DNA of 64,000 nucleotides from JAVKBW01 sp040222995 (GTDB lineage: Bacteria; Pseudomonadota; Alphaproteobacteria; UBA8366; Aestuariispiraceae), in NCBI GenBank assembly GCA_040222995.1, contig JAVKBW010000046.1, positions 434,001-498,000 on the forward strand, in the 5' to 3' direction. Positions within the stretch are counted from its first letter, which is position 1, and the number at the start of each line of letters is the position of its first letter. Below are positions 53,031 to 62,050 of the stretch, in pieces. Below the pieces are notes generated by a model that saw nothing but the letters and a program-made list of their open reading frames with translations, had not been told where the DNA came from and did not search any database. Both the position numbers and the translations under genes were made by a program.

Positions 53031-53723
53031 ATGCCGACAGCAATAATTCCCGCACGGGGCGGATCAAAGCGCCTTCCCAGAAAGAACATCCTGCCGCTGG
53101 GTGGATCGCCGGCGATTACCTACCCGATAAAGGCGGCGATTGAATCGGATCTGTTCGACCGCGTTATCGTGTCTACGGAAGATAATGAGATAGCCGATAT
53201 AGCCGCCGGGGCGGGCGCAGAAATCCATGACAGGAAAGGCTCGCTCGCAAGCGACCGGGCCGGTGTGGTCGATGTCTGCCTCGACGTTCTGGATGCTGCG
53301 ACCGGCGCCGGCCAAAGTATCGAATCGATCTGCTGCGTATACGCAACGGCAGTGATGATCAGGGCGGAAGATCTTGTGAAGGCCGCCGCAGTTTTTGAAA
53401 ATGGCCCACCTTCCCGACCGAACGGTGTGATGTGTGTATCAGAGTACAATTACTATCCGCATTCTGCCCTGTATGAAACCGATGGCGGGCTCAGCCCGTT
53501 CTTCCCGGAAATGGTCAACAAGTCGCGGCACGAGGTTCCGCGCCTGCTGGCCAGCAACGGAACATTCTACATGGTGCGGTCGGACGTGCTGAGAAAGGAC
53601 AGGAGCTTTTATGTCGACAGGCTGGCGGCCTATGTCGTCGACAAATACCGGGCCCTGGATATCGATACACCGGAAGACTATGCCTTCGCGACGCGTGTGT
53701 TTCCGCTGCTGCAAGAGTTGTAG
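53031..53723 (+). CDS. pseF: CMP-nonulosonate cytidylyltransferase (PseF-type)
   Basis: A 230-residue CMP-sugar activating enzyme of the PseF/NeuA class. The nucleotide site is TAIIPARGGSKRLPRKN, followed by RVIVSTEDNEIADIA, SDRAGVVDVCLDVL and DIDTPEDYAFA. It loads the nonulosonic acid onto CMP for glycosyltransfer. Start ATG 53031 has no strong site. The pseG start lies just past its stop. Confidence 0.92.
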   Translation: MPTAIIPARGGSKRLPRKNILPLGGSPAITYPIKAAIESDLFDRVIVSTEDNEIADIAAGAGAEIHDRKGSLASDRAGVVDVCLDVLDAATGAGQSIESICCVYATAVMIRAEDLVKAAAVFENGPPSRPNGVMCVSEYNYYPHSALYETDGGLSPFFPEMVNKSRHEVPRLLASNGTFYMVRSDVLRKDRSFYVDRLAAYVVDKYRALDIDTPEDYAFATRVFPLLQEL

Positions 53724-53729
53724 TACTCA

Positions 53730-54737
53730 TTGCGGGTAATGGTTTTTGCGGATGGAGATGCAACAGTTGGTGCAGGGCATGTCATGCGCTGTCTCGCTCT
53801 GGCCGAAGCCTTCTGCCGCAAGGGTTATCAGGTCAACTGGGCGGCTCGGTCACTGGCCGTGGCCTTGCGTGACAGGGTAACCCGGTTGCCAACCGTTGTG
53901 TACGACATTGATGAAGCGGTCGATTTGACGGAAACGCTGGAACAGTGCGGTAGTGACGTGCTGATTGTCGATACATACAAACTGACGGCGTCGGAAGTTT
54001 CAGCCCTGCCGGTGAATTCAACGATCTGTGTGGCGGTTGACGACAACGAGCTGCTCGATAGTCCGGCCTTCGACGTGATCGTTAACCCTAATATTGATGC
54101 GTCACCTAATCGCTACCGTAAGCGCAGGGCTGACGCGAAGCTTCTCTGCGGATCGGCCTATACGATGATCCGGCAGGAGTTTCTGGACGTGGCCGGGCGC
54201 ACGCGGTCCATGCTTCCGCCGCGTCGTGTCCTTGTTACAATGGGCGGTGGGGACGCTCTCGACACTGGCATTGCGGCGGCTGAAACAGTCGCTTCCGCAT
54301 TGCCTGATGCCGAGATCCAGTTGCTGCTCGGCCCGGCTGCCTCACAGGATGTCCCGGCTTTTCGCGCGGCAAACGTTTCCGCAGTTGGCGCCACTGACCG
54401 GATGGCCGAAGTACTGAGTGAAACAGACCTGGTGATTTCCGCTGCCGGTTCAACGACGTGGGAAATCTGTTGCCTCGGTCTGCCGGCAATTCTGGTCGTA
54501 ACGGCGAATAACCAGGCAGGGCTTGCGAAACGACTGGCGGAGGAGGGGCTGGCGCTGACAGTCGATGCGCGCGAGGCGGATTGGCCGGCATCGCTGCAGC
54601 GGTCGCTGGAAGAATGTCTGCTTGACCCGCAGAAGGAGCTTGATCGTGCATATCTCCGCCACGATTTGATCGACGGGCTCGGCGCCGACAGAATTGTTGA
54701 CGAAATCGTTGGAGTGCAACTTGAAGCAAATGCGTAA
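53730..54737 (+). CDS. pseG: PseG-type UDP-sugar hydrolase
   Basis: A 335-residue GT-B-like nucleotide-sugar hydrolase that releases the 2,4-diacetamido hexose from UDP before NeuB/PseI condensation. The PseG signature is DATVGAGHVMRCLALAEAF, whose His is the catalytic base candidate. VLVTMGGGDALDTG and LVISAAGSTTWEICCLGLPA follow. TTG 53730 gives RVMVFADGDA; ATG 53739 is a possible shorter start. It ends in the N-terminal region of the NeuB gene. Confidence 0.9.
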   Translation: MRVMVFADGDATVGAGHVMRCLALAEAFCRKGYQVNWAARSLAVALRDRVTRLPTVVYDIDEAVDLTETLEQCGSDVLIVDTYKLTASEVSALPVNSTICVAVDDNELLDSPAFDVIVNPNIDASPNRYRKRRADAKLLCGSAYTMIRQEFLDVAGRTRSMLPPRRVLVTMGGGDALDTGIAAAETVASALPDAEIQLLLGPAASQDVPAFRAANVSAVGATDRMAEVLSETDLVISAAGSTTWEICCLGLPAILVVTANNQAGLAKRLAEEGLALTVDAREADWPASLQRSLEECLLDPQKELDRAYLRHDLIDGLGADRIVDEIVGVQLEANA

Positions 54738-54744
54738 GGCCACC

Positions 54745-55788
54745 ATGGACAGCAGCAAGGACAGGCTATTCGGAACCGGCGGGAAGTGCTTTGTCGTCGC
54801 CGAGATCGGAATCAATCACAACGGCGATATGGATCTGGCGCACCGGATGATCGATCTGGCGGCGCAGGCTGGCGCCGATGGGATAAAGCTTCAGAACTAC
54901 CGTACCGAGGATTTCGTTGCCGACCCAAACCTGATGATTTCCTATACGTCGCAAGGCAAGCCGGTCACTGAATCGCAATACGATCTGTTCAAACGGTGCG
55001 AGCTGGACCGGGCGCGGCTCAAGGAACTGGCGGCGCATTCCCGGGAAAGCGGGATGCTGTTCTCGTCAACGCCTACAGGACCGGAAGGCATTGAAGATCT
55101 GGTTGAGACGAAGGCTGACTTCATCAAGAATGGATCGGACTATCTCGGCCATCTGCCCCTTATCAGGGAAATGTCCGACAGCGGCATAGCCGTGGTTCTG
55201 TCCACGGGCATGGCGCGGATTGGCGAGATTGACGAGGCAATAGAAACCTTCTTCGCGGGGGCGGGACATGATCTGTGCGTTCTGCATTGTGTGTCCGCCT
55301 ATCCAACCCCTGTCGAAGACCTGAACATGCGCCGGATGGTCCGGCTGCGCGATGCCTTCAACGTCCCGGTTGGTTTCAGCGACCACAGCGCCGGCACCCA
55401 GGCGGCGACAATCGCGGCGGCGCTCGGCGCGTCGATGATCGAAAAGCACTTTACGGCAGACCATAATCTGCCCGGCCCTGATCACTGGTTTTCGTGTGAG
55501 CCCGGTGAACTGGCCGAGATGGTTCAATCGGTTGCCGGCGTTGACGCCATGCTTGGCAGCGGAACGATCGTGCCCGGCAAGGCGGAAGAAGCGGCCCGCA
55601 AAGATTATCGGTTATCCTGCACGGCATCCCGCTCTCTTGAAGAAGGCCACGTTCTGACGTCTACGGATATCGCCTATAGCAGACCGGCCACGGGTATCGA
55701 GCCGAAACATGCCGATGCGATTGTCGGCCGGCGATTGGCTCGACCTCTGAAGTTGGCCGAGCCGATACGGTACGAAGACCTGAAGTGA
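54745..55788 (+). CDS. neuB: NeuB-type nonulosonate synthase (legionaminate/sialate-like)
   Basis: A NeuB-family synthase of about 347 residues, separate from the PseI-type copy at 46018. Text is of the NeuB/LegI type: FVVAEIGINHNGDMDLAHRM, GIKLQNYRTEDFVAD, VLSTGMARIGEIDEAI, VLHCVSAYPTPVEDLNMRRM and VGFSDHSAG, with metal ligands in LHC and IEKHF. The C-terminal SAF domain ends AIVGRRLARP. ATG 54745 follows TAAGG; ATG 54730 also fits. It lies next to pseG, where pseI would be expected, so its product may be the pathway's actual nonulosonate. Confidence 0.9.
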   Translation: MDSSKDRLFGTGGKCFVVAEIGINHNGDMDLAHRMIDLAAQAGADGIKLQNYRTEDFVADPNLMISYTSQGKPVTESQYDLFKRCELDRARLKELAAHSRESGMLFSSTPTGPEGIEDLVETKADFIKNGSDYLGHLPLIREMSDSGIAVVLSTGMARIGEIDEAIETFFAGAGHDLCVLHCVSAYPTPVEDLNMRRMVRLRDAFNVPVGFSDHSAGTQAATIAAALGASMIEKHFTADHNLPGPDHWFSCEPGELAEMVQSVAGVDAMLGSGTIVPGKAEEAARKDYRLSCTASRSLEEGHVLTSTDIAYSRPATGIEPKHADAIVGRRLARPLKLAEPIRYEDLK

Positions 55789-55804
55789 AGACGCGTCAGC
55801 TTTG

Positions 55805-56953
55805 ATGAACGCCGCTGCACAGAGTTTCGACCCGGAATGGGAAGAAAAGTACGCGAATGGTCACAGCCAGCGCTATGCGTGGGATGTGGTCGTGTCATTC
55901 GTGTTTCGGAACGCCAGACAAATCGATGACCGCAAGAGCTTCCGAATACTCGATATTGGTTGTGGAACCGGCGGCAATGTCGCTTTCGCGGCGAGTGAAG
56001 GGTTTGATGTTTCCGGCTGTGACGCCAGCGCATCTGCAATTGAAACAGCGCAGCGGGTCTGCTCAAAGGCCGGTCTGTCGGCGGATCTTCGGGTGGCTGA
56101 TTTCACATCGCTGCCGTTCGAAGATGCTTCCTTCGATCTTGCGATCGACCGTTGTTCCATCACCTGCTGCGGTTATGCCGATGCCCGAAAGGCCGTTGCA
56201 GAAGCGTGGCGGGTTCTGAAGCCGGGCGGGAAATTCCTGTTCAATGTCTACAGCCGGGAACACAGCAGCGCGCATAGTGGGGCGGAACTTGGCGATGGCA
56301 TAAGATCGCGGCCGGAACGCGGGACGCTGGCTGGTATCGGGCAGGTGTGCTTTTACGGTGTGTCGGATCTGAGGTCGGTGATGCGGAATGACTGGGTCAT
56401 CCGCGAGCGAGTGCATCTGGTTCAGTTGAACGATGCCTCAAGTCCTGCCGATACGCATGCCGAATGGCGACTTGTGCTGCAAAAGCCGGCTGTATCCGTG
56501 GATATACGCAAGGCGACGCTGGACGATGCCGGAACCATTTTCGAATGGCGAAACAACCCCAAGATCATTGAACGCGGGGCTGTCGGCAATACGGTGACAT
56601 GGGATGAGCATCTCGCCTGGCTGACAGGCCGCCTCGCAAAATACGATTCCCGCGTCTTCATCATAGAAGAACAGGGCGAGCCGATCGGCGTCCTGCGGTT
56701 CGACGGTTTGCCGAATGCCTGTGTCTCCATTTATCTCGATCCTGACAAAGTCGGATCAGGACGGGGTGTCGCCGCGCTGCTGTCAGGCTGCCGGTTGATC
56801 TGGGACGATCTTTCGCCTGACCGCATTGTCGCCGATGTTCTGGTCGCCAACGATAATGCCAGGAGGGCCTTCCTGAAAGCCGGGTTCATCGAAACGGGTG
56901 AAACCGATTCCGGCAAGGCGCGGGTGGTGCAGTTCATGCTGGGTCGGCCGTGA
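55805..56953 (+). CDS. Methyltransferase-GNAT fusion (PseH-like acetyltransferase)
   Basis: A protein of about 382 residues joining two enzymes. Residues about 1-225 are a class I SAM methyltransferase (ILDIGCGTGGNVAFAASEGF, FEDASFDLAIDRCSITCC). Residues about 230-382 are a GNAT acetyltransferase (IRKATLDDAGTIFEWRNNP, IGVLRFDG, VGSGRGVAALLSG, DNARRAFLKAGFI), similar in layout to the PseH group that acetylates the 4-amino sugar. No other pseH is visible in the cluster, so this fusion may fill that role and add a methyl group. ATG 55805 is preferred over TTG 55802. Confidence 0.85.
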   Translation: MNAAAQSFDPEWEEKYANGHSQRYAWDVVVSFVFRNARQIDDRKSFRILDIGCGTGGNVAFAASEGFDVSGCDASASAIETAQRVCSKAGLSADLRVADFTSLPFEDASFDLAIDRCSITCCGYADARKAVAEAWRVLKPGGKFLFNVYSREHSSAHSGAELGDGIRSRPERGTLAGIGQVCFYGVSDLRSVMRNDWVIRERVHLVQLNDASSPADTHAEWRLVLQKPAVSVDIRKATLDDAGTIFEWRNNPKIIERGAVGNTVTWDEHLAWLTGRLAKYDSRVFIIEEQGEPIGVLRFDGLPNACVSIYLDPDKVGSGRGVAALLSGCRLIWDDLSPDRIVADVLVANDNARRAFLKAGFIETGETDSGKARVVQFMLGRP

Positions 56954-58011
56954 CCGAAGCGCATCATTTGGTCGATTCAATTCCCCATAACCGGCTGACA
57001 TTCGGTGCGGCCGAAGCCGATGCGGCGACCCGAACTGTTACTTCGGGGTGGTGGGCGTCAGGCGCTCAGGGACAAATGCTTGAACAGGCATTGGCTGAAA
57101 TCGCCGGCCGGGCTTGCGGCGCGTGCGTTTCATCCGGTGTTGCTGCGTTGAAGCTGGTATTGCAGGCCGTCGGAATCGGACAGGGCGACCGGGTTATTGT
57201 TCCGGCCTATTCCTGCGTTGCCGTCCCGAATGCGGTCCTGTCTCTGGGCGCGGTTCCGGTTGCAGTCGATATCGATCTGCAGACCTACAATCTCGATCCT
57301 CAGAAAACTCGGCAGGTTGCCGGCGAGGGTGCGGGGGCAAAGGCAATTGTTGCAATAAACACTTTCGGTCTGCCGGCGCTTATCGCCAATATAATCGGCC
57401 TTGGCATTCCCGTTATTGAAGATTGTTCGCATGGTATCGTACCGAAAAGAAATGCGAAGACTCATATCGCGCTTTCGCTTGGCCCGACAAAGTATCTTGC
57501 CAGCGGTGGAGGTGGTGCTGTTCTGACAGATGATGCGACTATCGCCGACAGTGTTCGGTCGGAGCGGTATTACGATGGCAAGGCCGCTTCGGGTCTTCGC
57601 GCCAATGACCTGCTGAGCGATATACACGCCTCTGTCGCGTTGCAGCAGACGACGCGTCTTGATGCGATGATCGAACGGCGAAAAGTGCTGGCGGATCGGT
57701 ATCTGGGCCGTCTGTCACAGCTTGCCGCCGATACTGGCGTTGTGCTGCCACAGGCGGCAGATGATCATCTTTGGTATCGATTTGTTGTAAGGCATCCGTC
57801 GGTTGCGGTGGAAAGAACCGCCCGGCTGTTCTCTGAAGCCGGGGTTGCGACAGCGTCGCCGGTGGATAACTGGTTGGGCGATCAGGTCGAGACCTATCCG
57901 GCTGCTCACGCAGCCTACAGCCAGGCGATTTCGCTGCCGCTATATCCGACATTGAGCGATGAAGAGCAGGATGCGGTGATCGCAGCCTGCTCCGTCGCCC
58001 TACAGAATTGA
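56950..58011 (+). CDS. Second DegT/DnrJ/EryC1-family aminotransferase
   Basis: A 353-residue PLP sugar aminotransferase fold. The N-terminal HNRLTFGAAEADAATRTVTS and the sugar-nucleotide-binding text ACVSSGVAALKLVLQAVGIG are visible. GDRVIVPAYSCVAVPNAVLS follows, and the PLP lysine is about Lys181 in LGPTKYLASGGGG. The diverged text suggests a substrate different from PseC. The start is GTG overlapping the fusion gene's stop (GTGA). It begins the downstream modification cassette. Confidence 0.88.
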   Translation: MTEAHHLVDSIPHNRLTFGAAEADAATRTVTSGWWASGAQGQMLEQALAEIAGRACGACVSSGVAALKLVLQAVGIGQGDRVIVPAYSCVAVPNAVLSLGAVPVAVDIDLQTYNLDPQKTRQVAGEGAGAKAIVAINTFGLPALIANIIGLGIPVIEDCSHGIVPKRNAKTHIALSLGPTKYLASGGGGAVLTDDATIADSVRSERYYDGKAASGLRANDLLSDIHASVALQQTTRLDAMIERRKVLADRYLGRLSQLAADTGVVLPQAADDHLWYRFVVRHPSVAVERTARLFSEAGVATASPVDNWLGDQVETYPAAHAAYSQAISLPLYPTLSDEEQDAVIAACSVALQN

Positions 58012-58017
58012 TTCGGC

Positions 58018-58629
58018 ATGACGGATAGAGAAGCGCCTTTCGCAACCATTTCCAGCTACTACGACGGTTTGGTGCGCGAACATGGTCATTCACCACGTGC
58101 CTGCGACTACGGCCGGCCGGAAAGCCAGCAGGCGAAATTCGAAACATTGGCGAAAGTCTGCGATTTGTCCGGAAAGTCGGTGCTGGATGTCGGCTGCGGT
58201 GCCGCGGATTTTCTGACATTCCTTAACGCCCGGTTCGATAACGTCGGCTACACCGGCATAGACCTGTCGGCGGAAATGATCGCCATGGCGAAGGGGCTGC
58301 ATCCGGGTGCGGATATTTCGCAGCGCAATGTTCTCGACATCGATGCGGCTGAACGGTTCGATGTCGTGATCGCCAATGGAATTTTCTATCTGCTGGGCGA
58401 GGATGCGGAATCGACAATGTGGCGGATCATCGATCACATGGCGGCGTTGGCGGTTCGGGCTGTGGCTTTCAACTCTCTCAGCACCTGGGCGCCGACCATC
58501 GAAGAAAACGAGTTTCATGCCGATCCCGCGACGGTGCTTGACCGATGCCGGGAATTGTCCCGTCGGGTGACGCTTCATCACGACTATCACGACCGCGACT
58601 TCACGGTTTTTGTCTACCGGAACCGGTAA
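58018..58629 (+). CDS. SAM-dependent methyltransferase
   Basis: A 203-residue class I methyltransferase. The SAM site is VLDVGCGAADFLTFL, the acidic ribose loop YTGIDLSAEMIAMA, and a late motif reads FDVVIANGIFYLLG. The C-terminus LHHDYHDRDFTVFVYRN is typical of small-molecule methylases. It is coupled to the WbqC-like gene by a TAATG overlap and lies in the nonulosonate cassette, so the acceptor is probably a sugar; this is inference. Confidence 0.88.
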   Translation: MTDREAPFATISSYYDGLVREHGHSPRACDYGRPESQQAKFETLAKVCDLSGKSVLDVGCGAADFLTFLNARFDNVGYTGIDLSAEMIAMAKGLHPGADISQRNVLDIDAAERFDVVIANGIFYLLGEDAESTMWRIIDHMAALAVRAVAFNSLSTWAPTIEENEFHADPATVLDRCRELSRRVTLHHDYHDRDFTVFVYRNR

Positions 58630-59312
58630 TGATCGTATCAATCAACCAGCCCGCCTATCTGCCTTGGCTCGGGTATTTTCAGCGGATTGCGGGTTCCGAT
58701 CTGCACATCGTTCTCGACCACGTGCAGTTCGAAAAGAACAGTTTCACAAATCGGAACCGGGTTCATACAAACCAGGGGCCGTGCTGGCTGACGGTTCCGG
58801 TATCGCGAGACGGCGCGGAAACACCGATCTGTGATTTGCGGATCGACAACCGGGTCAACTGGCGGCGCAAGCATCAGCAAAGCCTGAAGCAGCATTATGC
58901 AAAGGCCCCATTCAAACAGGACCTGATGGATATCTGCGATGCTGCCTATGAACGGTCCTGGGATTATCTGCATGACCTTTGCCGCTTCATGACAGGACGG
59001 TTTCTTCGCTATCTGAAGATCGATACCGAGATACGGTACAGCCGCGAACTCGGTTCCACCGAGCGCAAGAGCGCTTTGGTTCTCGATTTGTGTCAGAAGG
59101 TCGGAGCAGATGTCTATCTGTCCGGTGCGCTCGGCAGGGACTATCTGGATATGGACTCGTTTCGCGATGCAGGTATTGCAATCGAGTTTCAGGATTACCG
59201 GCACCCGGAATACAACCAGAGTCACGGAACACCGTTCAAACCCTACCTTTCGATCGCGGATCTGATCGCGAATTGCGGCCCTGACAGCCCCAGCATCTTG
59301 CTGGCAGAATAA
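58629..59312 (+). CDS. WbqC-like family protein
   Basis: A protein of about 227 residues with the WbqC-like signature SINQPAYLPWLGYFQRIAGS, then VQFEKNSFTNRNRV and LTVPVSRDG. LSGALGRDYLDMDSF closes the core. WbqC proteins occur in O-antigen and surface-polysaccharide clusters; their chemistry is not established. ATG 58629 overlaps the methyltransferase stop (TAATG); a further in-frame ATG at 58545 would extend backwards inside it. Confidence 0.88.
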   Translation: MIVSINQPAYLPWLGYFQRIAGSDLHIVLDHVQFEKNSFTNRNRVHTNQGPCWLTVPVSRDGAETPICDLRIDNRVNWRRKHQQSLKQHYAKAPFKQDLMDICDAAYERSWDYLHDLCRFMTGRFLRYLKIDTEIRYSRELGSTERKSALVLDLCQKVGADVYLSGALGRDYLDMDSFRDAGIAIEFQDYRHPEYNQSHGTPFKPYLSIADLIANCGPDSPSILLAE

Positions 59313-59337
59313 CCGACCATCGGCAGGAATAGAAAAA

Positions 59338-60396
59338 ATGTCCAGATCTGACTTGAAGCAACCGCCTCTGGTTATCGATGGCCGAGCGATAGGGCCTGAT
59401 GCCCCTTGCTATCTGATAGCGGAGGTAGGTACGACCTGCCTTGGCGAACTGGACAGCGCCCTCGCACTGGTTGACGCGGCGGCAGCGGCACGCATGGATG
59501 CCGTGAAGTTTCAGGTTATCAATCCCGATCAGGTCTCCGACCGCTCCGTTACCTACAAGATGCCGACTGCAGACGATGTTGAACAGAGCAACATGTATGA
59601 CATGTTCTCGCGTCTTACCTTTTCGCTCGACGAATGGCGTCAGATACAAGCGGCTTGTGAAAAGGCATCGATTACCTTCTTTGCGACGGTCGATGACCTG
59701 TCCGGCGTCGACCTGCTGCGGCAGCTTGATGTTCCCGCCTACAAGATCGGTGCGTGGGACCTCACTTACATGCCGCTGATTCAGGCGGTCGCCAGGACCG
59801 GAAAGCCGTGTCTGGTAGATCTGGGACCGACGGACGAAAGCGAACTGTTGGATGCTGTGACATGGTTCAATAATATGGGCGGCAAATGTTTCGTTCCGCT
59901 GCACGATTTTCACACCGATGTGTCGTCGCAAATGAACATGCAGGCCATTGCATATCTTAAGGATAAATTTGGCGTTGCCGGCTGGTCTTCGCCTGACCTG
60001 GATCACGATCTTGATATCGTCAGCCTCGGTTTTGGTGCGTCGATCATCGAGAAGCGGTTGATTCTGGACAGAAGCGCAAAGGCCTATCATGCGCATCAGT
60101 CGCTGGAGCCACAGGAACTTGGAGAATGGGTAAACCGGATCAGACGTCTGGAACAAACGCTTGGCAAACCTGCAATCGTTCCATCCGACTCTGATCTTCA
60201 GCAATCGAAGCTTTATTATCGTAGTATCTGTACCTTGACGGATATCAGGAAAGGCGACGTGTTCGATGCCGAAAATCTGGGTGGCAAACGGCCTAGCGAC
60301 GGCATCCCCACCGTTCGACTGCCAGACGTCTGGGGAAAACGCGCGGCGCGTGATATCGTCATGAACACCCTGTTGACCGACGCAGATATTGCCTGA
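59338..60396 (+). CDS. Divergent NeuB-family protein lacking key active-site residues
   Basis: A 352-residue protein with the NeuB fold and a C-terminal SAF-like domain, but with altered active-site text. The AEIGxNHNG block is AEVGTTCLGEL, and STGM is DLGPTD. GxSDH is GWSSPDLDHD, and the metal-binding IEKH is IEKR (SIIEKRLIL). LHD retains one possible metal His. A normal PEP condensation is therefore doubtful. It may act on another substrate, be a scaffold, or be a decayed paralogue; intact length and flanking genes argue against decay. It is the third NeuB homologue in the window. Confidence 0.75.
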   Translation: MSRSDLKQPPLVIDGRAIGPDAPCYLIAEVGTTCLGELDSALALVDAAAAARMDAVKFQVINPDQVSDRSVTYKMPTADDVEQSNMYDMFSRLTFSLDEWRQIQAACEKASITFFATVDDLSGVDLLRQLDVPAYKIGAWDLTYMPLIQAVARTGKPCLVDLGPTDESELLDAVTWFNNMGGKCFVPLHDFHTDVSSQMNMQAIAYLKDKFGVAGWSSPDLDHDLDIVSLGFGASIIEKRLILDRSAKAYHAHQSLEPQELGEWVNRIRRLEQTLGKPAIVPSDSDLQQSKLYYRSICTLTDIRKGDVFDAENLGGKRPSDGIPTVRLPDVWGKRAARDIVMNTLLTDADIA

Positions 60397-60415
60397 CAAC
60401 AGCATCGCCAGACGC

Positions 60416-62050
60416 ATGCCGAAGGACTCCGCATCCGTGACGTTGCAACCCTATAGCCTGGATGCCATCGGAACGACGGCGGACTGGCAGGAACGGTTCG
60501 TCTGGCCATTGCACTATCCGGATGCCGTCGATCTTGCCGACAAGGTCGCATGGTGGGGTATTGATACGCTGATCCCGGAATGCGGCGACGAAAGGTTCGA
60601 TGTCGCTGTTCTTGTGTCACCGTATCTGATCAGTGTGATTCACAAACTGGCGCACAAAGCCCTGATGGCGCAGGGCGCTATCGATCGTGAAGTTTCCTTT
60701 GGTGCAGAGCATGACCAACTCGGTTTACCAAAGATTGAGGAAACGCGCCGGCACATTTCATCGATCCTGTCCTGCCAGGTCGAAAGTTTCGGCGCTGTCG
60801 AGGCGGTTGCCCGTACTGCTGCCCGACAATACACGTTGAGCGGCATTGGCGAAGTCTTCAGAGGCCTTGTCGGGGCGAAACCGAAAATCGTTGCAACGTC
60901 ACACAATGCCCTGTTGCAGCAGCAGGCGCTGACCTTGGATGCAGGTGTCAGATTCATGCGGGCGTCGGATATGGTGCGGCCGCTGGCACCTGCACTGGAC
61001 AGCGCTTCGGCAATAATAGCGGGCGTGAGCGACGACCACCGAAAGATGGCAGGATCGTTGCGGCCGGTCGCAGAGAATTTTTTCCCGACCTATGCTGAAC
61101 AGGTCATTGACGGCGTGGAAGTTGCAATCGCCCAGGCTTTTGAAATCGGCCAGGCGCAGCTTGACGTGGTTGGAAAGATGAAACTGCCTGACTGCGAAAT
61201 ATGGTCGACAACGGTGGGGCGCTATGCAGGCCGTCTTATTGATATCGAAGCAATGAAGCGCGGCCAGCCCGTGCTTCGGTTTTCGCATGGCGGCGCTTAC
61301 GGCATGATCGAGGATGAAACAACGCTGGGCCTGGCGGAAGTTTCGCCGGCCAGCGGCTTTGTCATGGCAACCGAAAAACTTACCGTCGATGTCGGGTCGC
61401 AGTTGACGGCGCGGGCACCGAAGCTGCTGCGAAACCGGCGGCCGGAAGATGTTTTCCGCATCGGCAAGGGTGACCCCGTCTTTGACCGGGTTCCGTTTTT
61501 CAAATCGCAACGCACGAGCCGACCATCGGTTACCTTTGTCATGACAGGCTTTTTCGAAACCCTTGTCCACCGCCCGCCGGCTCTATCTGCACCGGTTGCG
61601 CTGGACTGGCGTCTGCGCCTGACCCGAAAACTGTCTGAACTGCCAATTGATGTGGTGATCAGGCCGCATCCGGAAGATCCTGCAGGCTTTGCCAAAACAG
61701 CGCAATCATTTGGCGCGACCGTCTCGAAAGGCAACTTTGCCGATGCGCTGGCCGCATCAGATATTCTGGTGTTTGACTGGCCCTATTCGACAGCTTTTTG
61801 GGAAACCCTGTGCTCAGGCCGTCCCACCGTGTTGATCAATATGGCCGAAACGGCGTTTCTGCCCGAGAAACTGTCGATTGTGCAGGAAAACTGCCGGATA
61901 ATTTCTCCGGTTTTCGATGCGCGCGGGCGGGTGTCGATCGATTGGGATTCTCTGGCGGAAGCGATATCTTCCGCACCCTGGACAGACCATCCCGCCAGAT
62001 GTCGGTCGATCTTTTCGAACAACAGTCCGACGGAAAGCGGGGCGGTATGA
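60416..62050 (+). CDS. Large putative transferase, surface-glycan region
   Basis: A protein of about 544 residues that I do not recognise with confidence. The C-terminal half has the text of a GT-B-like or capsule-type transferase: DVVIRPHPEDPAGFAKTAQS (an HPE-type motif), AASDILVFDWPYSTAFWETL and CSGRPTVLINMAE. Similar text is seen in LIC12162-type transferases. The N-terminal half is helical without a clear domain. Starts are unclear: TTG 60389 overlaps the NeuB-like stop, ATG 60416 is used here. The ATGA overlap with the deacetylase gene shows co-translation. Confidence 0.6.
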   Translation: MPKDSASVTLQPYSLDAIGTTADWQERFVWPLHYPDAVDLADKVAWWGIDTLIPECGDERFDVAVLVSPYLISVIHKLAHKALMAQGAIDREVSFGAEHDQLGLPKIEETRRHISSILSCQVESFGAVEAVARTAARQYTLSGIGEVFRGLVGAKPKIVATSHNALLQQQALTLDAGVRFMRASDMVRPLAPALDSASAIIAGVSDDHRKMAGSLRPVAENFFPTYAEQVIDGVEVAIAQAFEIGQAQLDVVGKMKLPDCEIWSTTVGRYAGRLIDIEAMKRGQPVLRFSHGGAYGMIEDETTLGLAEVSPASGFVMATEKLTVDVGSQLTARAPKLLRNRRPEDVFRIGKGDPVFDRVPFFKSQRTSRPSVTFVMTGFFETLVHRPPALSAPVALDWRLRLTRKLSELPIDVVIRPHPEDPAGFAKTAQSFGATVSKGNFADALAASDILVFDWPYSTAFWETLCSGRPTVLINMAETAFLPEKLSIVQENCRIISPVFDARGRVSIDWDSLAEAISSAPWTDHPARCRSIFSNNSPTESGAV

